The translations under genes were made by a program, and so were the position numbers. From GSA-30 sp036384435 (GTDB taxonomy: Bacteria; Pseudomonadota; Gammaproteobacteria; Xanthomonadales; Rhodanobacteraceae), in contig NZ_DASVMI010000157.1 in NCBI RefSeq assembly GCF_036384435.1, forward strand, positions 1 through 64,000: a DNA stretch of 64,000 bases, in the 5' to 3' direction. The stretch's first letter is position 1. Each line of letters opens with the position of its first letter. This document shows positions 26,324 to 34,053 of the stretch, piece after piece. The notes beneath the pieces were generated by a model. That model did not search any database. It was not told the origin of the DNA and saw nothing but the letters and a program-made list of their open reading frames with translations.

Positions 26324-27897
26324 GCCGTTGCTCCTTGGGCTTTTGCCGCGACGCTGGAGGGCGTCTGGCGTTCGATACGATTGACGATGGCCAGCGCTGC
26401 CAGTGCGGTGGCTTCAACGATGTCGGTACTGACGGCGTGACCGCCCCATGCGCGTTCGCCATGGCGTGCCGTCAGCTGTGCGTGACCTTGAGCATCGCCA
26501 CCTTCGCCCACGCCGCGCACCTGGAACTGGGTCAACTCCAATTCGGTGCCGGTCGCACGTTCGATAGCGCGCAGCACTGCATCGACCGGGCCGTCGCCGA
26601 TGGCCGCTTCACCCACTTCTGCGCCGTTTTCATGCTTGAGCCTGACCGAGGCCGATGCGCTGCCGCCCAGGTGCGAATTGCTGTTGAGCTGCACCAGGCG
26701 CCACGGGCCAGTGGCTTCCGGGTCATGGCCCAGGGCGATGGCTTCCAGGTCGTCGTCGTGCACTTCGCGCTTCTTGTCGGCCAGGGACTTGAAGCGTGCA
26801 AAGATGTTGTCCATCTCCGCGTCATCGGGTGTGTAGCCCATGCTCTGCAAGCGCGCACGCAGCGCATGCCTTCCGGAATGCTTGCCCAGCACCAGTTTCG
26901 TCTCGGCGATACCGACATCCTGCGGGCGCATGATTTCGTATGTGCCGCGATGCTTGAGCATGCCATGCTGGTGAATGCCCGATTCGTGTGCGAAGGCATT
27001 CTCGCCAACGATCGCCTTGTTGCGTGGCACGTGCTGACCAGTCAGCTGGCTGAGCAGGCGGGAGGTGGGATACAGCTTGCGCGTATCGATGCGCGTATCG
27101 ATGCCGAAATGAGGCGCACGTACCTTCAGTGCCATGACGATCTCTTCCATCGCGGCATTTCCGGCGCGTTCGCCGATGCCGTTGATGGTGCACTCGACTT
27201 GCCGGGCTCCCGCGCTGACGGCAGCGAGGCTGTTGGCTACGGCCATGCCCAGGTCGTTATGGCAGTGCGAGGAGAAAATCACCTTGTCGGCATCGCGCAC
27301 ATGGCGGCGCAAATAGCTGAAAAGCTCATGCATTTCGCTGGGCGTGGTGTAGCCGACCGTGTCAGGCGCATTGAGCGTGGTGGCGCCGGCGGCGATGACC
27401 GCATTGAACACCTCGACCAGGAATTCCGGTTCCGTGCGCAGCGCGTCCTCGGCGGAGAATTCCACTTCGTGGCATAGCCCACGTGCGCGTTCGACCGCCT
27501 TCACCGCCGTATCGATCACCTGCTGCTTGCTCATGCCCAGCTTGTGCTCGCGGTGCAGCGGACTGGTGGACAGGAACACGTGGATGCGCGAGTGATGCGC
27601 TTTCTCGATGGCGCGGCCGGTAGTATCGATATCGCCGATCTGGCAACGTGCCAGGCCGCACACGGTGGCATGGCGTAACATGCCTGCGATTTCTGCAACG
27701 GCGGCGAAATCATCGCGCGATGCCTGCGGAAAGCCGGCTTCGATGATGTCCACGCCGAGTGCTTCCAGTGCATGGGCAAGCCGCAGCTTGGCGCGTCGAT
27801 CCATCGAAAAACCGGGGGCCTGCTCGCCATCGCGCAGGGTGGTGTCGAAGATGCGTACGCGATCTTCGCCAGGACTGGATTGTTGGTCGGTGGTCAT
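26320..27897 (-). CDS. leuA: 2-Isopropylmalate synthase
   Basis: 525 residues. The TIM-barrel start is FDTTLRDGEQAPGFSMD (metal Asp), with HCHNDLGMAVANSLA supplying two metal-binding histidines, GIGERAGNA next, and a C-terminal LeuA dimer regulatory domain from about residue 390 that mediates leucine inhibition. It condenses acetyl-CoA and 2-oxoisovalerate. It is the first structural gene after the leucine leader and attenuator. Confidence 0.96.
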   Translation of the reverse strand: MTTDQQSSPGEDRVRIFDTTLRDGEQAPGFSMDRRAKLRLAHALEALGVDIIEAGFPQASRDDFAAVAEIAGMLRHATVCGLARCQIGDIDTTGRAIEKAHHSRIHVFLSTSPLHREHKLGMSKQQVIDTAVKAVERARGLCHEVEFSAEDALRTEPEFLVEVFNAVIAAGATTLNAPDTVGYTTPSEMHELFSYLRRHVRDADKVIFSSHCHNDLGMAVANSLAAVSAGARQVECTINGIGERAGNAAMEEIVMALKVRAPHFGIDTRIDTRKLYPTSRLLSQLTGQHVPRNKAIVGENAFAHESGIHQHGMLKHRGTYEIMRPQDVGIAETKLVLGKHSGRHALRARLQSMGYTPDDAEMDNIFARFKSLADKKREVHDDDLEAIALGHDPEATGPWRLVQLNSNSHLGGSASASVRLKHENGAEVGEAAIGDGPVDAVLRAIERATGTELELTQFQVRGVGEGGDAQGHAQLTARHGERAWGGHAVSTDIVEATALAALAIVNRIERQTPSSVAAKAQGATA

Positions 27898-27932
27898 GTT
27901 GGCTCCGCGTTGGGTGCTTCGCCGAGGGCAAC

Positions 27933-27964
27933 AAAAAACCCCGCTCCGTTGCCGGTGCGGGGTT
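27933..27964 (-). terminator. Leucine attenuator terminator
   Basis: Read on the minus strand: AACCCCGC (27964-27957), a 12-base loop, GCGGGGTT (27944-27937) and continuing Ts to 27933. It lies between the leader peptide and leuA. Its 5' arm can instead pair with GGTGCGGG in the last codons of the leader peptide (28022-28015), the antiterminator, so this is a switchable terminator. Confidence 0.85.
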
Positions 27965-28010
27965 CTTTGGGTGGTTTCAGGTTATTTAGCTTTTACCTGG
28001 TCACACGCCC

Positions 28011-28148
28011 TCAGCCCGCACCTCCGTTGGTAATAAGGAGTACGAGTACAAGGGCAAGAAGGAGCTGGCCGCGGAGCTGCAGCAGACCGCTGACCGTCAT
28101 GCGACGGATCTTTTCGGTAATGCGCTGGTAGCTGTTGCGCTGCGTCAT
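28011..28148 (-). CDS. leuL: Leucine-rich leader peptide of the leu/ilv operon
   Basis: A 45-residue frame from the ATG at 28148 to a TGA at 28011. The second half reads SGLLQLRGQLLLALVLVLLI followed by TNGGAG, with ten leucines plus Val and Ile. It ends 46 bases before the attenuator terminator. Ribosome stalling at the Leu codons when charged tRNA-Leu is scarce would free GGTGCGGG (codons 42-45 region) to pair with the terminator's 5' arm and allow transcription of leuA onward. It has no expected function other than being translated. Confidence 0.85.
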   Translation of the reverse strand: MTQRNSYQRITEKIRRMTVSGLLQLRGQLLLALVLVLLITNGGAG

Positions 28149-28179
28149 GTTGTCGACCCTAACGGTCCTTGACAACGGC

Positions 28180-28185
28180 TGTCAA
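28180..28185 (-). promoter_or_regulatory. Candidate -35 box of the leu operon promoter
   Basis: A consensus TTGACA on the minus strand, 32 bases upstream of the leader ATG. The best -10 at 17-18 bases spacing is weak (TTAGGG/TAGGGT). If used, transcription would start almost at the leader ATG, implying a near-leaderless leader peptide. Moderate support only. Confidence 0.35.
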
Positions 28186-28242
28186 CAGTTTCTTGTGAAA
28201 TTTTTTATCGATCCAGGAAATCGCGATCCATTCGGCATTTGG

Positions 28243-28262
28243 ACGTCCAGATGTCTGGACGT
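28243..28262. promoter_or_regulatory. 20-bp perfect palindrome upstream of the leu leader
   Basis: ACGTCCAGA (28243-28251), TG, TCTGGACGT (28254-28262). It sits between the end of the tetR gene and the leu promoter. It could be an operator for a dimeric regulator acting on the leu operon or, less likely, a terminator for tetR, since no T run follows. Confidence 0.5.
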
Positions 28263-28266
28263 TCAG

Positions 28267-28890
28267 TCATCCATGCGCCAGATCGTCCAGATACAGGCGT
28301 AATGCGTGCTGTAACTGACGTTGCGCGGCCGTGCGGGTGGGGCTGTTCGTCTCCGCATGCAGGGCAACGGCCGCCTTCATCATGTACTGCACGACTGTGG
28401 CGGCCGCATGAGCTTGCGATGACGGCAGCGCGGGATAGCGGGCAGCCATGACCTGGGTGAGCTCGTCGCGCACACGCATGCGTATGGTGAGTGCGTCATC
28501 TTGCGGAATGGACGGTGCCATTTCCGTCAGCACCGCGAATACCGGATGCTGGCCACGGAAATCCACGAACAGCCGTATGAACTGGCCGGCCAGTTCTTCG
28601 TTGTCCCAGTCGCCCGCCCGGGGCGCCAGTTGTGCAATGCGTGCGTACAGGGCTTGGGCGTGCTCGACCACCATGGCCAGTGCCAATGATTCCTTGGTTG
28701 GGAAGAATTGGTAGAGCGAACCGATGGATGCACCGGCACGAGCGGCGATCTCGGTCATGGTGGCGGCGTCGTAGCCCTTGTCCACGAAGCACTCGGCCGC
28801 CGCGGCCAGCAAGGAGGCGACTCGCTCATGGCCACGCTTGCGCTGAGGGGTGCGCGCGGCCGGGCTTGTTTTTTGTGAGGGCATCCTCAT
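28267..28890 (-). CDS. TetR family transcriptional regulator
   Basis: 207 residues (ATG at 28890, or 28884). N-terminal helix-turn-helix: HERVASLLAAAAECFVDKGY, then TMTEIAARAGASIGSLYQFF and PTKESL. The C-terminal part fits TetR_C-type ligand domains. It is divergent from an isochorismatase-fold hydrolase, which is its probable target. Two GAGG-N4-CCTC palindromes flank its start (28877-28888 and 28903-28914), suggesting autoregulation. Confidence 0.9.
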   Translation of the reverse strand: MRMPSQKTSPAARTPQRKRGHERVASLLAAAAECFVDKGYDAATMTEIAARAGASIGSLYQFFPTKESLALAMVVEHAQALYARIAQLAPRAGDWDNEELAGQFIRLFVDFRGQHPVFAVLTEMAPSIPQDDALTIRMRVRDELTQVMAARYPALPSSQAHAAATVVQYMMKAAVALHAETNSPTRTAAQRQLQHALRLYLDDLAHG

Positions 28891-28914
28891 AAACTCCTAA
28901 GCGAGGATGTCCTC
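28877..28914. promoter_or_regulatory. Paired TetR-type operators GAGG-N4-CCTC
   Basis: GAGG-GCAT-CCTC (28877-28888) overlaps the first codons of tetR, and GAGG-ATGT-CCTC (28903-28914) lies in the intergenic gap, 33 bp from the hydrolase ATG. Their centres are 26 bp apart. Both carry a TGAGG/CCTCA extension on one side. Confidence 0.6.
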
Positions 28915-28946
28915 ACTTATCTCAATATTGCCATCCGGAGCCCCCC

Positions 28947-29519
28947 ATGGAAAAGCTGGACCCCCGTTCCACCGCCCTGGTGCTGATTGACCTGCAACAG
29001 GGCATCACTCCCTTTGTGGGCGGCCCGCATGCCGCCGATGAAGTGTACGGTCGTGCCGGCCGGCTTGCTGCCCGTTTTCGTGAACTGAGTGCGCCTGTCG
29101 TTCTTGTCCGGGTCGGCTTTTCGCCCGATTTTGCCGACTCGCTCAAGCCCGTGGCCGATGTCCAGCAACCGGCGCGCCAGCTCCCGGACAACTGGTGGGA
29201 ATACGTGCCTGAGCTGAAGGCTGGCGATGGCGACATCCATATCGTCAAGCGCCAATGGGGAGCATTCTATGGCACCGAACTGGAGTTGCAGATGCGCCGC
29301 CGGGGCGTGCATACCCTGGTGATAGGGGGTGTTTCGACGAATATCGGTGTCGAATCCACTGCACGCGTCGCGTTCGAACTGGGCTTCAACCAGGTGTTGG
29401 TCGAGGACGCGATGAGTGCCTCCGACCTGGATATGCATCAGTTTGCGATAAACAAGATCTTCCCGCGGTTGGGCCGGGTGCGTAGTACCGAGCAGGTGCT
29501 GGCGATGCTGGAGGGTTGA
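28947..29519 (+). CDS. Isochorismatase-family hydrolase, YecD-like (lacks catalytic Cys)
   Basis: 190 residues. The catalytic Asp is in VLIDLQQG and the Lys in IVKRQWGAFYG. The position of the catalytic Cys is Gly in GGVSTNIGVESTAR, exactly as in E. coli YecD. The fold is therefore conserved, but ordinary cysteine hydrolase chemistry is unlikely without another nucleophile. The gene starts after GGAGCCCCCC and is divergent from tetR. The substrate is unknown. Confidence 0.88.
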   Translation: MEKLDPRSTALVLIDLQQGITPFVGGPHAADEVYGRAGRLAARFRELSAPVVLVRVGFSPDFADSLKPVADVQQPARQLPDNWWEYVPELKAGDGDIHIVKRQWGAFYGTELELQMRRRGVHTLVIGGVSTNIGVESTARVAFELGFNQVLVEDAMSASDLDMHQFAINKIFPRLGRVRSTEQVLAMLEG

Positions 29520-29526
29520 TACGCGC

Positions 29527-30846
29527 TCACGCCATCGCACGTGGCGTCTCTTCCAGCAGCCACGCCTTGAATGCCGATTCGTCGGCCGGCATCGCTTGCG
29601 CGCTGGCCGATCGATGAAGCATGGCTGCGAGGGGGCCGGGCACATCCGGCGAGAAACCAAGCAGTGGCTCCAGCACGGTCTCGAACTTCGCCGGATGTGC
29701 AGTGGCTACGACCACCCGCATCCGGCCATCATCGGGCAAGCTGTCGAGTGCTTGCATCGCCGTGGCGGTGTGCGGGCAGAACACCTCGCCATGCTCGCGC
29801 GCATGCCGCACGATGGTCTGCCGGATACCCAGGTCGTTCGTACTGGAGGCGGTCAACTCGCCGCGCAGTTCGGTCTCGTCCGGATACGTCCAGCGCAGTC
29901 GCTCGAAGTTGCTTGGTGCGCCCACGTCCATCGCGTTGGCCAGCGTCTGCACGGTGGGTTGCGGCGTGTAGGCAGCGCCGCTGAAAAATGCCGGCAACGT
30001 GTCGTTGGCGTTGCACGCCAGGTGAATGTGGCCGATGGGCAGGCCGATCTCGCGAGCCCACACACAGGCCAGTGCGTTCCCGAGGTTGCCGGTAGGAATA
30101 ATGAAACTCGCCTCCATCCCGCTCTCGCGCCAGATCTTCAGCGCCGCGTGCGCGTAGTAACTCATTTGCGGCAACAGACGACCCAGGCTGATGCTGTTGG
30201 CCGATGACAACGGCCGGCGTGCCTGCACGTCGGGATCGGTAAGCATGGCCTTGGCCATGCGCTGGCAGTCGTCGAAACTGCCATCCACGCGCAGGGCTTG
30301 CACGTTGTCGCCGAAGCAGCCCAGCTGATGCGCTTGCCGTGGCGACACGCGGCCATCGGGATAAAGAATGACCACGTCCACACCATCCTGTCGGTGCAGG
30401 GCGCCAGCGACAGCGGCGCCCGTATCGCCGGATGTTGCGACCAGGATGGTCAGGCGGCCGCCATCGGCGCGCGGCTGGCGCGCCAGGCAGGCGGCCAGAA
30501 AGCGCGCGCCGACATCCTTGAATGCCGCGGTCGGGCCATGGAAAAGCTCAAGCATCATGGCATTCGCGTGCGAAGCCAGCGGGCGCAACGGTGTATCGAA
30601 GTTCAGTGCCTGGGCGCAGATGGACGGCAACGCGCTCTCCAGCGTGCTGCCGGTAAAAAAGGGTGCCAGCAGGCGTTCGGCGACTTCGGCCAGCGTATGT
30701 GCGCCGTCGAACGCATCGGGTGGCAGACGCGGCAATGCCTCGGGTACATACAAGCCGCCGTCCGGTGCGAGGCCGGCACTGATGGACTGTTCGAGTGTTG
30801 CCGATGCAGTGCCACGGGTACTGTGAAACAGAAGCCTTTCGTGCAT
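29527..30846 (-). CDS. thrC: Threonine synthase
   Basis: 439 residues. The PLP lysine lies in HGPTAAFKDVGARFLA; VATSGDTGAAVAGAL and the phosphate loop IPTGNLGNALAC are typical. It converts O-phosphohomoserine to threonine. It starts 6 bases after the thrB stop and is last in the hom-thrB-thrC operon. It ends 7 bases from the convergent hydrolase stop, leaving no room for a separate terminator. Confidence 0.96.
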   Translation of the reverse strand: MHERLLFHSTRGTASATLEQSISAGLAPDGGLYVPEALPRLPPDAFDGAHTLAEVAERLLAPFFTGSTLESALPSICAQALNFDTPLRPLASHANAMMLELFHGPTAAFKDVGARFLAACLARQPRADGGRLTILVATSGDTGAAVAGALHRQDGVDVVILYPDGRVSPRQAHQLGCFGDNVQALRVDGSFDDCQRMAKAMLTDPDVQARRPLSSANSISLGRLLPQMSYYAHAALKIWRESGMEASFIIPTGNLGNALACVWAREIGLPIGHIHLACNANDTLPAFFSGAAYTPQPTVQTLANAMDVGAPSNFERLRWTYPDETELRGELTASSTNDLGIRQTIVRHAREHGEVFCPHTATAMQALDSLPDDGRMRVVVATAHPAKFETVLEPLLGFSPDVPGPLAAMLHRSASAQAMPADESAFKAWLLEETPRAMA

Positions 30847-30852
30847 GGATTC

Positions 30853-31824
30853 TCAGCCTTCTTCCAGCAGGTGTGCCGCCGGTCCCTGGATGGGTGAAAC
30901 GAATGCGTCGCTTTCCAGGCCTCCTTCAGCGAAGGCGCGGGACATCGCTTTCGCAGCGGCCTCGGCATCGGCGCGGTTCTCGTACCAGCCGAAGACACTA
31001 GGGCCAGCGCCGGAAATGCTCGCGCCCATCGCATGGTGATCCAGGGCAGCCTGCTTGACCCGTGGAAAGCACGGCACCAGCGGCGCCCGGCGTGGCTCGA
31101 TCAGCACGTCCTTCAGTCCTTCGCGAACCAGTTCGGCTTCGCCGCGATAGCAGCCTGCCAGCACGAGAGCGAGATGGGCGCTCTGCGTGACGAACTCGCC
31201 CAAGGCATACTCGCCGGCCAGGGCCGCACGTGCCTTGCGTGTTTCCAGCACGGCATGCGGATGCACGAGGGCGCAATGCCATTGCGCTGGTACCGGGATC
31301 GGCACCAGACGATCGCGAGTCGCCAGCACCAGGCCGCCCAGCAGCATGCCGCCGATATTGTCGCCATGGCGCCCACCGCTGGCGACGGCCTCGCCTTCCA
31401 GGGCGAAGCCATACAGCGCTTCACGCGGCAGTGGGCGCTCAAGCAGTGCATTGGCCGCCACCAGCGCTGCCACGCATGACGATGCCGAGCCGCCCATGCC
31501 CGAGCCCAGCGCAATGCCCTTGTGCAGCACCAGCTCGAAGCCGTGGGCCAGGCCGAGTGCCTTGCGCAGCGCAAGCAGCGACGCGCCGGCCGTATTCAGG
31601 CGTGCCTCGGTCGGCAGTGGGTCGCGTGCACCATGGATCGCGGTAATGCGGACTTCCGGTTCGGCAATACGCCGCACCTGTGCGCGATCGCCTGCGCCGG
31701 CCACGCTATGGCCAAGAATGTCGAATCCGACACCGATATTGCCGACACTGGCGTAGGCAATCGCCTGAGCTGCTTGCATGGTTCGCGTAACCGGCCGGGG
31801 ATAAACCTCACATTGTGCATTCAT
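30853..31824 (-). CDS. thrB: Homoserine kinase
   Basis: 323 residues of the GHMP kinase family. The start at 31824 overlaps the upstream stop by 4 bases. ASVGNIGVGFDILGHSV is the N-terminal strand, GIALGSGMGGSASSCVAALV the ATP-binding GHMP loop, and GASISGAGPSVFGW the C-terminal motif. It phosphorylates homoserine for threonine synthesis. Confidence 0.95.
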   Translation of the reverse strand: MNAQCEVYPRPVTRTMQAAQAIAYASVGNIGVGFDILGHSVAGAGDRAQVRRIAEPEVRITAIHGARDPLPTEARLNTAGASLLALRKALGLAHGFELVLHKGIALGSGMGGSASSCVAALVAANALLERPLPREALYGFALEGEAVASGGRHGDNIGGMLLGGLVLATRDRLVPIPVPAQWHCALVHPHAVLETRKARAALAGEYALGEFVTQSAHLALVLAGCYRGEAELVREGLKDVLIEPRRAPLVPCFPRVKQAALDHHAMGASISGAGPSVFGWYENRADAEAAAKAMSRAFAEGGLESDAFVSPIQGPAAHLLEEG

Positions 31825-32972
31825 GGCCTGAACTCAAGCGTGTCGGCGATTCGCAGAAGGTCGGAGAAAATGCCCGCGGCGGTCACTTCCGGTCCCGCGC
31901 CCGGGCCTTGCACGAGCATGGGGTTGTCGCAATAGCGATGCGTGGTGAATTGCACCACATTGTCGGTCAGGCGCGAATGCGCAAACGGGTGCGAAGCAGG
32001 CAGCACGGTCAGCGCCACTTTGGCGTTTCCATGAGCATCCAGGCTTGCGACATGGCGAAGCACGCCGCCTTCAGCGCGAGCCTGGGCCAAGCGCGCGACC
32101 ATGGGGGCATCCAGGGTATCCATCCGCGCCAGGCACTCTTCCTTCGATACCTCGGCCAGATCCGCTGGCACCAGGCTCTCGACCTCGATGTCGTCCAGCG
32201 ACAGATGCCAACCGGCTTCGCGAGCCAGGATCACCAGCTTGCGCGCGACATCGCGTCCAGACAGGTCGTCACGCGGATCGGGTTCCGTATACCCCAGGCC
32301 ATGGGCTTCGCGCACCAGCGCGGAAAACGGCCGGCTGCCGTCATAGCGATGGCATAGCCACGCCAGTGTGCCGGAGAACATGCCGTCGACGGCAAGCAGG
32401 CGATCGCCGGTATCGAGCAGGTCACGCAAAGTCTGCACCACCGGCAAACCGGCGCAGACGGTGGCTTCGTAGCGAAAACGTGCGCCGCTGCGGCAACTGG
32501 CGCGAATGGCGTGCCAGCGTTCCAGCGATCCGCTGCCGGCGAGCTTGTTCGGCGTCACCACGTGCACGCCCCGGGCAAGCCAATCGGCGTAATGGGAGGC
32601 CACATGATCATTAGCGCTGCAATCGATCAGCAGTGCATGGCGTCCATCGAGCCCGCGGACATGATCGGCGAATGCGTGCAGGTCGGTGGGACGCCAGATT
32701 TGCGCGGTATCGTGACGGGCATTGAGGTCGGGATCGTCGATATCCAGCCACATGCGCCGGCTGGCGGCCACGCCGCACAGCTTCAAGTCCAGTCCACTGC
32801 CCGCCAGGCGTGGTTGCGCATTGCGCAGTTGAGAGAGCAGGGCGCTACCGACACGGCCGGGCCCGATCAGGCCCACGGCCAGCGCGCGGCGGCGTGTATC
32901 GGTGGTCGGTAGCGCTGCCTGAAGTGGTGGTGGTGCGGATTCTTTGGCCGGTAGCGGAGCACACACGTTCAC
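31821..32972 (-). CDS. hom: Homoserine dehydrogenase (monofunctional, no aspartokinase domain)
   Basis: 383 residues starting at a GTG (32972) preceded by AAAAAGGAGG. After a 30-residue Pro/Ala-rich leader comes the NAD(P)-binding GLIGPGRVGSALLSQL (about 34-49), then VVTPNKLAGSG and the catalytic core YTEPDPRDDLSGRDVARKLVILAREAG. It reduces aspartate semialdehyde to homoserine. The motifs resemble the HSD half of bifunctional ThrA, but no aspartokinase is fused. There is no C-terminal ACT domain; control probably rests on the upstream threonine leader. Confidence 0.92.
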   Translation of the reverse strand: MNVCAPLPAKESAPPPLQAALPTTDTRRRALAVGLIGPGRVGSALLSQLRNAQPRLAGSGLDLKLCGVAASRRMWLDIDDPDLNARHDTAQIWRPTDLHAFADHVRGLDGRHALLIDCSANDHVASHYADWLARGVHVVTPNKLAGSGSLERWHAIRASCRSGARFRYEATVCAGLPVVQTLRDLLDTGDRLLAVDGMFSGTLAWLCHRYDGSRPFSALVREAHGLGYTEPDPRDDLSGRDVARKLVILAREAGWHLSLDDIEVESLVPADLAEVSKEECLARMDTLDAPMVARLAQARAEGGVLRHVASLDAHGNAKVALTVLPASHPFAHSRLTDNVVQFTTHRYCDNPMLVQGPGAGPEVTAAGIFSDLLRIADTLEFRP

Positions 32973-33033
32973 GATGACCTCCTTTTTGGTGAATGGAGGC
33001 CCTGCTTCGTCATCTGGCGGTTCGGGGAGTGCC

Positions 33034-33060
33034 GGCCCGCCTCTGTCGAGGGGCGGGGCC
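33034..33060 (-). terminator. GC-rich attenuator-like hairpin in the thr leader
   Basis: GGCCCGCCTCT (33034-33044), a short loop, AGGGGCGGGGCC (33049-33060), with one bulge. It lies 15 bases after the leader peptide stop and 62 bases before hom. No U run follows on the minus strand, so it may act as a Rho-assisted or pause-type attenuator, or restrict translation. Confidence 0.5.
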
Positions 33061-33074
33061 GTTGCGTTCGGGTC

Positions 33075-33218
33075 TTACTCTTGCACGCGTACGGACATCC
33101 GCCCAGGCCGGGTTCCGGTTCCGGTCGTGGTAATAGTCGTAATCGCGATGAACACGACACCGGCCCCGGCGGATACCGGGGTGAGCGAAATGCGCGCTGG
33201 CAGGCTCGAAGGCGTCAT
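33075..33218 (-). CDS. thrL: Threonine operon leader peptide
   Basis: 47 residues from the ATG at 33218 (or 33230, in frame) to a TAA at 33075. The centre reads FIAITTITTTGTGTR, a Thr/Ile run closely resembling the E. coli ThrL core of alternating Thr and Ile. It lies about 100 bases upstream of hom and is followed by a GC-rich hairpin. Scarcity of charged tRNA-Thr or tRNA-Ile would stall ribosomes here and raise hom-thrB-thrC expression. Confidence 0.8.
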   Translation of the reverse strand: MTPSSLPARISLTPVSAGAGVVFIAITTITTTGTGTRPGRMSVRVQE

Positions 33219-33364
33219 GGCCTTGACCATAGGGTGGATGCTGCATCGCAGTCAATAGGTGCGTTTGCAACCGATGCCCATGACCTCTGGCATAGGCCGT
33301 TATTGTGCCGAAGCTTGGCTGTCCCGGTCAGAAAGACCGCGTGTGGAGGCATGGGGAAGTGAAT

Positions 33365-33500
33365 ATCGGGATTATTTTCCCGTGTTCGAGAGTTTTCGCG
33401 CCGATTTGCAAGCCTAGTCAGGTATCTATCGGAGGTGTTTTAATGGTATATATTCTTCGGTTGTATATTTTTAGGCAGTGCGATGTGCGCGATGTCGCTA
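33365..33500. promoter_or_regulatory. AT-rich control region upstream of the H-NS-like gene
   Basis: A locally AT-rich tract (for example GGTATATATTCTTCGG and TTGTATATTTTTAGG) in an otherwise GC-rich region, ending about 90 bp before the hns-like ATG. Such curved AT-rich DNA is the preferred target of H-NS proteins, so autoregulation is plausible. The 150 bases between this tract and the thr leader hold no gene. Confidence 0.45.
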
Positions 33501-33505
33501 ATTGA
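33443..33505 (+). CDS. Possible 20-residue small ORF upstream of the H-NS-like gene
   Basis: The ATG at 33443 is 7 bases after a perfect GGAGG (33431-33435). The peptide is MVYILRLYIFRQCDVRDVAN: a short hydrophobic/aromatic start and polar end. It lies 83 bp before the H-NS-like start. It could be a leader or small membrane peptide; coding is supported only by the ribosome site. Confidence 0.3.
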   Translation: MVYILRLYIFRQCDVRDVAN

Positions 33506-33588
33506 GCATGTCACGGTCGCATGATGCTGGCTTTGCGCGCTGCCTTTGTGCAACCTCACCGGTCCATTTAAAATACTTAGGAAAACAC

Positions 33589-34032
33589 ATGGCAATTGAT
33601 CTCAAATCGCTTTCTCCGACCCAGCTTCAGGCGCTCATCGCTAATGCCGAGTCCCACATGCAGGAGGCTCGCGCCACCCAGGTGCAGGAGGTCCGGAAGA
33701 AGATCGATGCGTTGCTGAGCGGCAGTGGTCTCACGCTCGACGACATCTACCCCTCTCGCGGCACGGGTCGTGGCGCCCGCGCCAAGGCGGTCGGCAAGCG
33801 CGCCATGGTGGCACCGAAATATCGCAATCCGGAAAACCCCGAAGAGACCTGGTCTGGCCGTGGCCGGCAGCCCCTTTGGCTCGTGCAGGCGCTCAAGCGT
33901 CGCGGTACGAGCATCGAGCAGTTCCTGATCGAGGGCGCCCAGGTCAGTGCCAAGGCAGCGGCTGGCAAGCCTGTTGCCAACAAGCGTGGCCGCCCCGCCA
34001 AGAAGGCCACGCGCAAGCGTGTCAAGCGCTGA
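33589..34032 (+). CDS. H-NS family nucleoid-associated protein
   Basis: 147 residues from the ATG at 33589 (MAIDLKSLSPTQLQALIANA). The N-terminal helices allow oligomerisation; the DNA-binding motif is KYRNPENPEETWSGRGRQPL, close to the TWSGRGRxPxW signature. A basic Lys/Arg/Ala tail (KRGRPAKKATRKRVKR) with an AT-hook-like GRP follows, common in xanthomonad H-NS paralogues. It compacts and silences AT-rich DNA. A strong terminator follows directly. Confidence 0.93.
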   Translation: MAIDLKSLSPTQLQALIANAESHMQEARATQVQEVRKKIDALLSGSGLTLDDIYPSRGTGRGARAKAVGKRAMVAPKYRNPENPEETWSGRGRQPLWLVQALKRRGTSIEQFLIEGAQVSAKAAAGKPVANKRGRPAKKATRKRVKR

Positions 34033-34053
34033 TCGAGGCTGGCGCCAGAATCG

